Shown here piece by piece: positions 45,160-55,904 of a stretch of DNA of 64,000 nt. Source of the DNA: Hymenopellis radicata (Eukaryota; Basidiomycota; Agaricomycetes; Agaricales; Physalacriaceae). The notes under the pieces are model-generated. The model made no database searches. It had not been told where the DNA came from and was given only the letters and a program-made list of their open reading frames with translations. Position numbers and translations under genes: made by a program. Location: contig JADNRX010000016.1 of NCBI GenBank assembly GCA_015501595.1, positions 328,935 through 392,934 of the forward strand. The letters are read 5' to 3'. Position 1 is the stretch's first letter. Each line of letters starts with the position of its first letter.

Positions 45160-46666
45160 CGTATAGAGTAAAATCGAAACGTTGGATCATAGAAGCGCTA
45201 AGCATGCGTCCTCCCATCCAACCATCCTTGCGCTTTGATCTGGTCCTTGAATCTCTCCGCCATCCCCCAAATCCGCTGCCGATTCCTCATGCCCGGACTC
45301 TTTTCGCACTCCCTCGCGTACGGCGCCCACGGAACCTCCCCACCCAGTCCTTCCCACATCTGCTCCCAGAAGAGCTGTTCCTCATCCCCTCGAAGACACG
45401 GCGCGACGATGGGTAACCAATATGGATGACGCCGCGCAATAGCCTTCTGGGCGAAAGTGTTGATGAAGGGAAGGAGGGCGGCGCGTAAGGAGCGGTTGAG
45501 ACAAAGGAGAGAGGAGGCCTCCCTGATGCTAAGGTAGGTGTCGCAGAGATAGTCGAGGACGTCGAACGGCAGCTTGGAGAACAAGGTGTCGGACTGCCCA
45601 GCAGCCGGGAATGACGCGAATGGCTCTGGTTTTGGAAAACTACCAGTCCCCCGATCAGTAAAGCCATTGGGTAAAAGAAGGCCCTGAGCTTACTCGTCTG
45701 CGCGTGCAAAGTGATATAGCCTTCCTTTTCCGAACCACGCGTCGCGTATGATCTCATCCTCACTCTTGCCTTCCGCACTTAGCAACTTGAGCCAGAAGTA
45801 CTCCCACTTTCTAAGATTGTCGCCATATCCGGCGTCCCGAGGCTCTTCCATCTCGTCCTTGACGACGTCCGCAACTTGCCAGAACCAGGCGTACTGGTCC
45901 GCGATGTGACTATACTCCTCATCCTTGTACCAGCGGCACTCGGAGCTTGCGAGCGTTGCGTATATCATGTGAGGTTCGAGCTCCGGAAAGCGGCCAATGA
46001 GGATGCGATAAGCGTACAAGAAGATGTAGAACTTGTTATATCCGCCATACATCGAGACGTCCACGTCCTCGGCGTCTGGATCGTCGGGGAAGACAATTTT
46101 GAACCCACTGAGGTCGGGATCGTCAGCTATAGTGAAGTTGACAACTGCTTCCACCGTGGAGTCGGAAAACATTGTGGGCGCTGTCGAGAAAAGTTAGTTG
46201 GATGACGTGGCAAGAAGAATAAATCATGTACTTGGCCCTTCGTAATCCTCAATGTCCAGTTCGCCATCCTCGTTTTTAGGAACGAGCAAGACGAGATCTT
46301 GGGAGCCTTGAACATCGCGGGGAGAATATTCCAGTCTCTCAAGGATACTGTCGGACACTCTGAGTGGATCATTCTCCGGTACAGAGTTACGAGCATCGCT
46401 GATCCAGCACGAGACGATATTGCCATTCGTGTAATAACAGCCCCCAGTAAGCTGTCGAGGCTTTAGTCCAAGGAAAGAGGAGAAAAAAATTATGTACTGA
46501 ACAGAAAGTATCAGAGCCCATGGTGGTGTCTGTCAGAAAGCGCTGGTGACAAGCATCAGGATGCTATAACCCCCGCCAGGGTCTAGGTCGTTAATATTTG
46601 GTGAAGTTGCCAGTTGAACGGCTAACATCCGTACACGACACTGCACGGCAGGAGCCGCGTTCACTG
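45160..46666. repeat. Inverted segmental duplication, right arm (partner 24208-25700)
   Basis: Reverse complement of 24208-25700 with scattered substitutions and small indels. Confidence 0.85.
45198..46521 (-). CDS. Two-part protein: unknown acidic N-terminal domain plus F-box-like C-terminus, copy 2
   Basis: The start at 46521 gives MGSDTFCS, then after a 36-41 nt intron PRQLTGGCYYTNGNIVSC and DPLRVSDSILERL in one frame, because this copy has five G where copy 1 has four. It continues FSDSTVEAVVNFTIADDPD, YNKFYIFLYAYRILIG and KGRLYHFARADE, and via GTAAGC to LFSKLPFDVLDYLCDTYL. The stop comes at 45198, a few codons earlier than in copy 1, through a 4-bp deletion. An acidic frame (LSENGSTNCSRSDAGEGQ, then IDEEADEDDQ, stop at 44993-44995) follows on the same strand and could be an alternative 3' end. 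Copy 2 appears the better preserved. Function unknown beyond the F-box. Confidence 0.65.
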
Positions 46667-47597
46667 TTACAAGGAGGAAAAATAGATAGAAAGACAGCAT
46701 ACTATTACTCATGGAAACGATAATATAGAGGGGTGACAATTTCATCGATTCACCACTTGGGCTTGGGCTTGAACGGCGGCGTGGCGAACAGCCCAACCAT
46801 TTCGAAGATGGCGCGTCGAGGCAGGCGACGTGCATTAGTACGCACCCTGTGGGTGCGGTAGATGTTATTATTAGTATCCTCGCCACAGCTTGAAGAATGA
46901 TGGGAGTCTGCTGCTGTGTGGGCGAAAAATTTGAACGGCATGATGCGAATCGCTAGCCACAGTGGAAAGCTAAACAAGGAGCGCATTTATGCCTGATGGT
47001 TGTAATTAATAATAATGTTGAAGCATGGCTATATATCATCATACCTGAAGTAAACAGTGCAAGGCGGGGATCCAGTGCGGTTGCCCTTGTACGCGTTCAG
47101 CGAAAGTACAGCTGGGTCGTCGCGTCAAAAGCACTGTTGAAAAGTCCCTTTCTTTGAATCATGTGTACTGCGGCGATTCTGAGATTCCGTGAGTATTTTT
47201 TCTCAGGTATCCCTTTACTTGGACTAGGAAGGCGATCCATTCATCATTCCTTTCGACAAGAGTAAAGAACAGCCTTCATTCCAACCTGTACGCCATGTTA
47301 CTACTTCGAGGCAGAAAAGTGCATCGTGGAGGTTCCGGTGCACGCGCCAGCACAGCCTCGGCAAAGTAAAAGAATTCGGGGAAATTGCCGTTGTCGTACG
47401 CCCTTCCATAATCGCCTTCTTCAGCGCTGTGGACCGCGATGAGCACCGCCCTTTCGAGGCACGTCGTCATCGATGGTGACGGCGACGAAGGAGCTTTGAC
47501 TACCCTAACAGGGACAAACAGCTAGTGCACATGCTTTATAGCAACTCCTGTTAAACCGTGTATTATTTTTTTCCTGCGCGCGCTGTACATATCGATA
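46667..47597. other. Intergenic region, possibly a small minus-strand exon
   Basis: A minus-strand frame at 47470-47276 (MTTCLERAVLIAVHSAEEGD) follows a splice-acceptor-like CTGTTAG and has acceptable composition, but no matching partner exon was found. The rest is unassigned. Confidence 0.25.
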
Positions 47598-49672
47598 ATG
47601 AACCCGTCCTCGTCGCTGTCGCCCGTGATGGAGGCGCCGTCGGGCTCGACGTCGATGCCTGTGCGCCTGAGAGAGCGACAGGTCCCCAGCGTGCGTGTTT
47701 GTCTCGCGCATTTTGGGCGTCTAATTGACCGACTTTGCCACCAGGTCCCTCCGCCGTGCACGACGACGCCGCCGGACAACAAGTTCTACGTCAAGGGCGA
47801 GGACGGCACCATCCGCGCCAATCCACACATCCTTCGCGACCACTTCTTCCATGAGGGACGGGTCACAGAGATCCAGGCAATGTTCATATTGGAACAGGCG
47901 ACCCAGATGCTCAGCCGCGAGCCCAACCTCATCACCGTTCAAAGTCCCGTAACCAGTGCGTCCCTCGTCGTCGGCTCATCAATCGTATCTAATACCCTAC
48001 AGTATGCGGCGATATCCATGGTCAATATGTATGTTGACCTTGATACCTCCGGCGGTGTCGTTACTGACGCGTCGGCTAGTATGATCTTATGAAGCTATTC
48101 GATGTAGGCGGGAATCTAAACGACAATTGCTATCTATTTCTCGGGGATTATGTGGATCGGGGTTGCTTTGGTATCGAGGTATGCGCCACACTTGTCCCAC
48201 AGCTCCTCTGACCGCTCCCAGTGTCTGTTGTATCTCTATGCTCTCAAACTGTGCTATCCTACAAAATTTGTGCTATTACGTGGTAACCACGAGTGCCGCC
48301 ATCTAACTGAATACTTTACGTTCAAACGAGAATGTACGTCCGGTTGCCTTCAGGTTATTCTGATAGCCTTTTAAACATACCCTAGGTCTACATAAATACT
48401 CCCTCAATGTCTACGAGGCATGTATAACATCATTCCAGGCTCTGCCCGTTGCTGCAGTCGTCGACAATCGCTTCTTCTGCGTCCACGGAGGTATATCACC
48501 GGAACTGATGTCGCTCGACGATATCAACAAGATGAACCGCTTCGAGGAACCAGGCGGAAAGGGCCTACTCTGTGACCTGCTATGGTCGGATCCCGTAGCC
48601 AACTTTGGACATGAACAAGAGCCATCTTCACAGGGTCTGCAACTAGCTCCAGGGACAACCTTTCTCAACAATCAAACAAGAGGCTGCTCGTTCTTCTTCA
48701 CGTTAGTCCTAACCTTCTAACTTGGGCCAACCCTGCTAATTCTTTCTAGATATGAAGCTGCCTGTCAGTTCCTCGACCGAACGAATCTCCTGGGTATTAT
48801 CCGCGGACACGAGGCTCAAGATGCTGGATACACCATGCATCGAAAAACGCCGTCCAAGAAATTCCCTTCCGTCATCACCATCTTCTCTGCTCCAAACTAC
48901 CTCGACGTTTATCACAATCGTGGTGCCGTCATCAAATACGCCAACAAGAACATCACCATCCGTCAGTACAACTCCAGCTCACATCCATACTGGCTGCCCA
49001 ATTTCATGGACGCATTCACATGGAGTTTGCCCTTCGTAGGAGCCAAGATTGCGGATATGCTTCTGGCAGTATTAAGCGTGTGCAGCTCAGAAGAGCTCAC
49101 CGAATCGGACTCGGATAGCGACGAGGTTATGGCTGACTCGAAGGGTGTCGATGTCGAGCAGCGGCGGCAGCAGATCAAGAACAAGATTCTTGCTGTTGGC
49201 CGGATGCAGCGCGTGTTTCAGATTCTACGTGAGGAGGCCGAGTCTGCATCGGAGCTCACACTTTCGGAGGAAGGAAACCTCACGAGACGCTTTGGTGGTG
49301 ATGCGCTCGGTGTACAGCAGATCAACCGCAGTATACGGAGCTTTGATGATGCGTATGTGTCTCTTGTCTTACTTTTTTTTTTGGCCTAATCGTCCTTTTA
49401 GTCGTAAGTCGGATATGATGAACGAGCGTTTGCCAACGTTCCATGATCCTGGACCTCCGTCTCCCGGAGCAGTATTCCCTCCGCCGAGCATGCGACTTTC
49501 ATCAAGGCGCGGGAGTGCAGATGGGGACAGCCTGAATATGGAGTATCTTATTCGGAAGACGCTGGAGGAGGAGAACGGTGACGAGCTTATCGAGGCGCTC
49601 GCAGAGAAGGTGGCTCATTCGCGGCGTATAACTGGACGGCCGTCAGCACTCAAGAGACATGATACGACGTGA
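47598..49672 (+). CDS. CNA1: Calcineurin catalytic subunit A (PP2B)
   Basis: All PP2B hallmarks are present in order: [13 protein letters not shown] (metal ligands Asp and His), [53 protein letters not shown] and [15 protein letters not shown]. The B-subunit-binding stretch [16 protein letters not shown] is followed by the calmodulin-binding region ([19 protein letters not shown]) and the autoinhibitory NERLPTF. It is a Ca2+/calmodulin-activated Ser/Thr phosphatase, working with subunit B, that dephosphorylates Crz1-type factors. The N-terminus is short, and the regulatory part is complete to HDTT. About eight exons. It marks the last conserved gene before the transposon-rich part. Confidence 0.93.
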
Positions 49673-49979
49673 TTTTTTTTCTTCTTTTCCTTTGTTGTGT
49701 TTTGGATATATGTATACCTCGTAATGTACTAGTCGCACACGCTTTCCATGTTGTTAATCAATATATAGGCTTTGAGTAGGAGTATATCCTGTCTCTGTGC
49801 AGATGGATGAGGAGGGAGACATCGAGCGCACTACAGCTGTCAACTTGAAATCGTCCCCACCCCAGTTCCTTTCCATAGGGAGGAACGCGAATTATTTTGT
49901 AAGATCAGCGATTTCACGCGGTACGCGTCTGTACTGGAAACTGTTCATTCAACTAGCCCCTTCATCGTATTGTACGTAC

Positions 49980-50054
49980 ACAACCGTAGCTCAGCTCGTA
50001 GAGCATCAAATTAACAAATCCATTTGAGATGCCTGTTCAAGTCAGGCCGGTTGT
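49980..50054 (+). tRNA. tRNA-like cloverleaf, possibly tRNA-Val(AAC) relic with 5-nt insertion
   Basis: Acceptor ACAACCG (49980-49986) pairs perfectly with CGGTTGT (50048-50054). D-stem GCTC/GAGC. Anticodon stem TCAAA/TTTGA encloses a 12-nt loop (TTAACAAATCCA), five longer than normal. T-stem GCCTG/CAGGC has a 7-nt TTCAAGT loop. The variable region is only 3 nt, the D-loop lacks the GG pair and the B box is altered, so it may be a pseudo-tRNA or tRNA-derived repeat. Confidence 0.4.
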
Positions 50055-50269
50055 ACTTACAAAGGATATGGCAGAACTCCCTTTTTTTGCTTCGTGTGGA
50101 TTTCGGCCCTCGGGAGACTGGAGTTTCAAGAATCAAAATTCACAAGCTTCCAATCCTGCCTTCGGCAGGAGTCTCGCTTCGCTCACCTCCTACCTACGGC
50201 AGTCATTTCAGCTTGTTGGGGCTGCGCCCCAAACCCCCTTGCCAATTATGTATACATAACTAAAATTAT

Positions 50270-53200
50270 TCAAATAACAATACCTGCTATAGCGTCTCTA
50301 AATACTACATTTACGGTTTTTGTATCAGTCTGAGTATCTGCGAAGAGAACCTGAATATTACGCCATGATGTGCATCGACTCAGTGCCACATATAACTGTC
50401 CATGAGAGAATACTGGAGTTCGAAGATCCAAACCAACCACATTAAGTGATTGACCTTGAGATTTGTTGATTGTCATGGCAAAGGCGACACGGACTGGAAA
50501 CTGTCTGCGCTTGAATGCTACAGGGCAGTCTGCATCCTTAGAACAAATAGTGACTCGTGGAATGAAGACGATCTTGCCTGCATGTGTACCTCCCATAATA
50601 CGACACTTCAAACTGCGTGTTCGATACTCCAAAAGAATGAGACGGGTGCCGTTGCAAAGACCTTCTGAAGGGGAGAGATTGATGAGGAGCATGAGAGGGA
50701 TCCCTGCCTTAACAGTGAGCTTTCCGTCCGGCATTCCTGCAGCAGTAAAGGTTTGAAGGATCTCTGCCGGAAACTGAGCAACTGCCTCTGGGCCAGCCTC
50801 ATCAGTAAGAATTGAATCAGCAGCATGATATGTCTTCTCTGGGCCAGGAAATGCATTGATGATGAACTCGTTCAGCTCTGCAACATCCACATTTCATCCA
50901 GAAAGAATAGAGCGATCCAGGAAGTAGTCGTCGGGATGGGGTGCATTGAGGTTAGGATAGACAAAGTCCATGAGTGATTGAACATTGTTCCTGGGAAGAG
51001 ACATGCATTCAGGCAATTCCACTGACAGATCAGCAGGGTCCGTCAATCTGCCAGAGCCAATATCCAGTAGCCATTGAGCGAAGTCTCGACTCTCTGGATC
51101 TGCATGGATAAGTCGCATATTTTGGTGTAGGTGCATAACCTCAACCTGTGACCACAGAGGCGATTTGTTGAATGCTGCACTGACGATTTCCTCAGGACTA
51201 CCATGTGGAATGATGGGAAGAGTTTGTCTAAAGTCGCCTGAAGTTTATAATTAGCAAAACATCTTAAATGTGCGAAAGAAAATCACAAACCTCCAAAAAG
51301 AGTAGTAATGCCACCCCATGGTTTAGGGACTTGATCAGGCAGTGTGCACAGAGCACTGATCGTGCGTTCAACAGCTTCTACAGCATGACGATGCTGCATT
51401 GGAATCTCATCCCAGACAATCAGATCAGTGGTGCGGATAAGTTCAGCCAAATGAGAGGTGTGGGGAATACGGCAGGTAGAGTCGTCCAATACAGGAATAG
51501 GAATTTTATAGGTAGAATGAGATGTGGCACTACTATACAGAAGGAGTGATGCAATGCCGGAAGACGCTGTGCACAAACAGATCCAGGTTTTAGCACGTAC
51601 GTGACTTGCAATCGTATTACAGACAAATGTCTTGCCGCCGCCACCACCACTATGCACGAAGAATGATCGTCCTTGTTTTTGCTCTACAGAACAACTACAG
51701 AATCTGTAACAGCATCATACAAAGCACGTTGCTCTGGATTGAACTTTGCAGTATTTGCTGTCACTGTAGCCATTAGTTGAGCATGATCGTAGTTGGTCTG
51801 TGCTGCGATTAGAGGATTGGCTGGGGCGATGATGTTCCAGTTGCGGGTAGGTATAGGTAGTCCCAAATCCTGCACTAATGTACCGCCTGCTTGACATAGC
51901 TGGTTGATTAGGAAGAGACCATAATCATAAACTTCCTCGTCTGAAAGAGCACGGCCATTGATATTTTGAACCATTCGTATGTCCATTTCCAGAAAGCGAT
52001 GGCGGCGGAGATCATGACAAATGTCATTTTTGAAAGTCTCCCATAAAGCCAATGGATCACTGGGCTCGCACTTGAGCAGAATATAGACGAAGAGAGATCG
52101 AATTACTGCTCCCATCTGCATCTGTACAGATTCTTGCATACAGATGACCCATTCTCCATCATCCTCTAATAAACCCAGACTGCGGCATGCTGATTTGAAG
52201 TTTGGATGACAAACTCCCTCTACAGTGCGTAAATGTTCAAAGCTGGTAGCACCTTTGACGACAGTGAGTAGTGAGTAGCGCGGGTGTCCTGAGGGTATTT
52301 CGATTGAAACCCCTACCCGCACCCGCCACATACCCGGTCCCGCAGTGCGGGTGCGGGTTACCCGCTGAAATCGAGTCGGGTCTGACGGAAATCGCGCATC
52401 AGCGCTACCCGTAACATCGCCGCAGCCTGCTGTGTCGGCCTGACTCACCTCGCGAGTACCGTGACACATTTTCATGCCCGTTGGCGGCCCCTGAGCAATT
52501 GCGCGGGGGCTACCAGCGTGCATGAGCTGGTGAGAGTGCGGCATCACGATGGATGAGGAAGGTGCGAGGAGAGGACGAGGGCACTATGATATAGAAACCT
52601 AAGTTAGTATACGGTAAATGAAAGTAGAAAAATTGTACTGCTGAGGGCTGGATGCGTCCACGACGCCGTCCAGCCGCAGATCCATCACATCACCGCAGCG
52701 CTCGCTGTCCAGCGATAAGGCGGCCCCGTGCTGAGGGCTTGGGCGCTGTGTCCTTGTTAAAATGGCGCCGTCGTGTAGACGAGTGCCGTGAGAGTGGCAC
52801 TGTCGTGTAAGCGAGTACCGCTACGAGGTCGCGCTCACTGTCTAGTGGTAAGGCGGCCTCGTCCAGAGGGCTTACGTGTCTCGAATTGGTGTCGTCGCGA
52901 AGACGAACACCAGAATGCGCCCCGGAACGTGTCCGAGGGCATAGCGGCCGGCGCAAAGCCAAACCGCGCCCGGAGAGCGAAGGAGAACATAAAAAACAAG
53001 TTATAAGAGCCCCAGAAATTTTTCTGGGGCCGACGAGCACGACGCAAGCGTCGTGCTGTGGTGGTAAGAGAGATAGCACTGAGATCTGAGCGGATCGATC
53101 GTTATCCGGCAACTGCCGGGACGATCGGCCAGCTCGGCGATCACAGAAATTCTTTCGTGACGTCGTTTCTCGACGACTTCGGGCTCGTTTGAGCCCACAT

Positions 53201-53671
53201 AAATTTGATAATTTACATAGAAATATATATACTCTAATTGTATCATGACATGTGGTCTAACTGGACCACGGCACGGGTAACAAAGGGTTATGCGGGTTAG
53301 AGCGGGTACTCGGACCGAGACCCCTACCCGGACCCTGACCCACCCGCATCCGTGACCCGGACCGGGTGCTCCGACCCGGGCTATTCACTAACAGTGAGAA
53401 GTAATCGCAAATAGAAGCGTTCACCTTGTGCGGGAGAAGCTGAGTAGAGGCGGCCAATTGTTCCCAGAGAAGTACCACCACACCTTCGGTCTGACCACTT
53501 CTTCGTAGCTTTGCTCCAGACGAAGGCAGAAGGAAAATCCTGATAAGAGTATCGTCGTGCCATGGGTCCCAATATTGGGTCACGGTTTGCTCTAAACCAT
53601 CCTGTCAACGTGGAGTCTGTGCACTCGAGTCCGGCCATGCGCAAGAACGTATCAGTGCGCGCGGGATCCAC
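50270..53671 (-). pseudogene. Helitron PIF1-like helicase gene, interrupted
   Basis: The 5' piece (53671-53399) has RRYSYQDFPSAFVW and SPAQGERFYLRLLLTV. After the hAT insertion it resumes at VVKGATSFEHLRTVEG, then FNPEQRALYDAV, Walker A SGGGGGKTFVCNT, Walker B-like LIVWDEIPMQHRH, DFAQWLLDIGSGRL, INLSPSEGLCNGTRLI, AFAMTINKSQGQSL and LYVALSRCTSW, the helicase motifs of Helitron PIF1-type proteins. An in-frame TGA at 50894-50896 lies where relatives usually have an Arg before NVDV-ELNEF. Insertion and stop make it inactive. Confidence 0.85.
52269..53390. mobile_element. Non-autonomous hAT element, 1122 bp
   Basis: Terminal inverted repeats start TAGTGAGTAGCGCGGGT (left) and TAGTGAATAGCCCGGGT (right, reverse complement), 15 of 17 matching. 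They are flanked by an exact 8-bp direct repeat ACAGTGAG (52261-52268 and 53391-53398). TIR style and 8-bp duplication are diagnostic for hAT. Subterminal regions are rich in ACCCG/CGGGT words. No transposase frame is present. Confidence 0.92.
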
Positions 53672-54377
53672 TAATCACGTGTGGAGGAATCAACTCAGAG
53701 AGGAATCAGAGAGAGAGAGAGAAAAAGGGATCTTAATTGTGGGGGTGCTAAAGCTAGCTACCAACAAGGCTTGCTGTAGGCTAAATACCATCATGAAAAG
53801 GAGAGTCTCCTGATGGATGAAATCAGGTGGAAATGTGGGGGAAGGAATGAAAAGGAAAAGGAGATGAAAAGGGGAACTAAGGCACCCGAGACGAGGGTGC
53901 AAGAAGGCAATGATCAAAGGCAATGATCAGAGGGGAGGAAGGGAGAGGGGAATCCAGGAACGAGGGGAACTCCTGGGCAATCCCGGGCTAAGGGATTGTA
54001 ACCGATTCGTGCACAGGGAGTGCACGATCGGTACATCTCCCCCGGACCAAAAATTTCGGAACCGCAGGGTCCGAAATCACGCGATCACAGGCACAGAACG
54101 CAAGCCGCCGGGAAAATCAGGGGACGGAAAGCCACATGGTCCGGAAGGTGGAGCGCGTGAGAGAGCGCGATAAAAACATGGAGCGCGGAGGCGGGGACTG
54201 TCTCAAAGACGTGGAGGCTCCCGAACAACATCTCATTCAGCGCTCCGCATGGAAACTCACGCTGAATTCAATGCCTCTCCACGCAACCGAGATCCATTCA
54301 AAGCGCAGAGAAGAGGATGGAGCGGATGAAGGGTATTTGAAGGCGGAGGGACTGCAGGAAGGACGCAAGCAATCACT
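53672..54377. other. Purine-rich region, origin unclear
   Basis: A (GA)n tract near 53709 and long AG-rich stretches. The sequence here replaces the expected 5' part of the Helitron gene, so a second insertion boundary probably lies near 53672-53710. No termini found. Confidence 0.35.
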
Positions 54378-55239
54378 ATGAACGAATACATACCGAACCC
54401 CCCGCTTACAGGCAACCTCCTCACCGAACAACAGACGGTGAAGATCACAATCACGGACTATCAGCCGCCGGCCCCATTCGCGATGAATCACTCAGCCACT
54501 GAGAAGCGCTGAGCTGTGCGCTTACTCGCTCAACTCGCCGGGAACGTCCTCGCTGCGATCTCGGCCCACCCCAACTATGGCGCCAACATTGACACGGAGA
54601 CACGTCTTTTGTACATTCACGGCGCGTACGAAACTCTTGTAAGAGCGCCCCCTTGCAGTGTCGTCTGGTAAACTAATTGGCGTGTAGACGATTCTCAAGG
54701 TGGCGGAAGCGTTCCTGCGCAAGAATGGCTACCCCATCCTGCCGCTTCAAGAGCTCCAGACGCTCTTCAAGGCATTCCGTGAGAGTCTGCTCCTCTATCA
54801 CTGGTCACCCGAAGTCCATGCGTTGTTTGCTGTTAACCCCCAATTCGGGGAAAACGCACTCCTCATGAGTCGGGAACACGCCGAAGGCCAACCTATCGTC
54901 GAAATTCTGGGCAACATGACGGTCCAAGACCAGATAGCCGGTTCCCCACATGAACATCAAACCAGCGTCGGGTCTGGAGTCAAACGCCTCGGTCGTACCG
55001 TCTTCTCTGTACCTACCACTCCCGTCAATCCATCGGGACGCGCGCTGTACATGCTGCGTGGTAGCAGTGGCATCAAGTTTCAAACACACGTCACTGATCC
55101 TGCGTACACCACGCCCGAGGTCGAAGAGTTCGCCGCGAATCTAGCGGTCCAAGTCAACATGTTCGCTCAAGAGCTCGAACACTCCATCAGGAAACTGCTT
55201 ATGGCCTCAAGTCACCTCAAAGCAGGGGCCTTTCTTTGA
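54378..55239 (+). pseudogene. Unknown two-exon gene with in-frame TGA
   Basis: From ATG 54378 (MNEYIPNPPLTGNLLTEQQ) the frame runs to HSATEKR, meets TGA at 54510-54512, then continues in the same frame as AVRLLAQLAGNVLAAISAHP and IDTETRLLYIHGAYETL. A 49-nt intron (54639-54687) joins it to TILKVAEAFLRKNGY, and it runs to SHLKAGAFL, stop at 55239. The second exon alone codes about 184 well-formed residues. I do not recognise it. It may start after the TGA, or be a gene disabled by one nonsense change. Its position between transposons suggests a transposon-associated or captured gene. Confidence 0.45.
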
Positions 55240-55440
55240 GGCACCTGAGATGCCCATGGGACCTTGAGACTCCTGAGGTGCCCTAAGGCATAGGGCTTAG
55301 GCATCAAGGCACTTTCAGCAGCCTTCGGTAGCCTTGAAAGAGTGAGTCCACAAGACGCTTGCTTCAAGTCAAATGGAGACAACTTGATGGAGCATACACA
55401 CACGGACCCTCTTTGAGGCACTTCTAGGAGCGCGATGGCA
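55212..55440. repeat. Array of CTTGAGGC-like words, left
   Basis: Many variants of TTTGAGGCAC, CTTGAGAC, TGAGGTGCC and TCAAGGCAC on both strands, with irregular spacing. A similar array lies at 62040-62320. Confidence 0.6.
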
Positions 55441-55904
55441 GAATAGTCCGAACGTGGACTATGATATGAAGAATAACAGTCATTCCAACTGCGAATATTT
55501 TCGCCGAGGCGGCGCGCTGTGCGAATGCCCAGTGGCCATACCCCGTTCGAAAGCATCAACATATACTCACTCCTCCAGCAAACACCCCGTCTCGCGGTCC
55601 CTCTGCACACATGCATGCCAGGCAATATTGTCCAAACCGAGGTCTGGTGCATGCTCGATGTTGGATATGAGAACTGCGGAGCGCGGAGGAGACATGGCTG
55701 GAATGAAAGGAGAGGCGCGCATCAGTGAGAGGAGAGAGAATAGCTAAGTTCAAAGTTAAAACTCTACGAGGCTCCACCGCGAGATCTACGGTGAGGCTCT
55801 ACGTAGGCTCCACCAAAGATTTACTTCCCAATAAATCACGCTTGATGTCACGGCGTGATTCTGTGTGATTCGGTCCGCAGCTCCGAAACGTACCTCCTGC
55901 CACA

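Larger units (their letters stand above)
50090..53671 (-). mobile_element. Degenerate Helitron (3' side and helicase region)
   Basis: The minus-strand helicase remnant is followed by a palindrome-rich tail (about 50100-50240): TTGGGGCTGCGCCCCAA (50217-50233), CCTGCCTTCGGCAGG and a GCTTCGC hairpin. Such hairpins are expected near Helitron 3' ends. An exact CTRR terminus was not assigned. The Rep/HUH part upstream of 53671 is not seen, so the element is truncated. Confidence 0.65.

Noticed and set aside
46750..46986. 78-codon minus-strand frame ending FKPKPKW, considered as a pheromone-like peptide
   Set aside because: It lacks a C-terminal CaaX motif and a signal peptide.
47276..47470. Minus-strand exon divergent from calcineurin
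   Set aside because: Composition is acceptable, but no partner exon or recognisable domain was found, so it is only mentioned in the intergenic entry.
53672..54377. LTR retrotransposon remnant
   Set aside because: Purine-rich sequence suggested it, but I found no paired long repeats, primer-binding site or reverse transcriptase.
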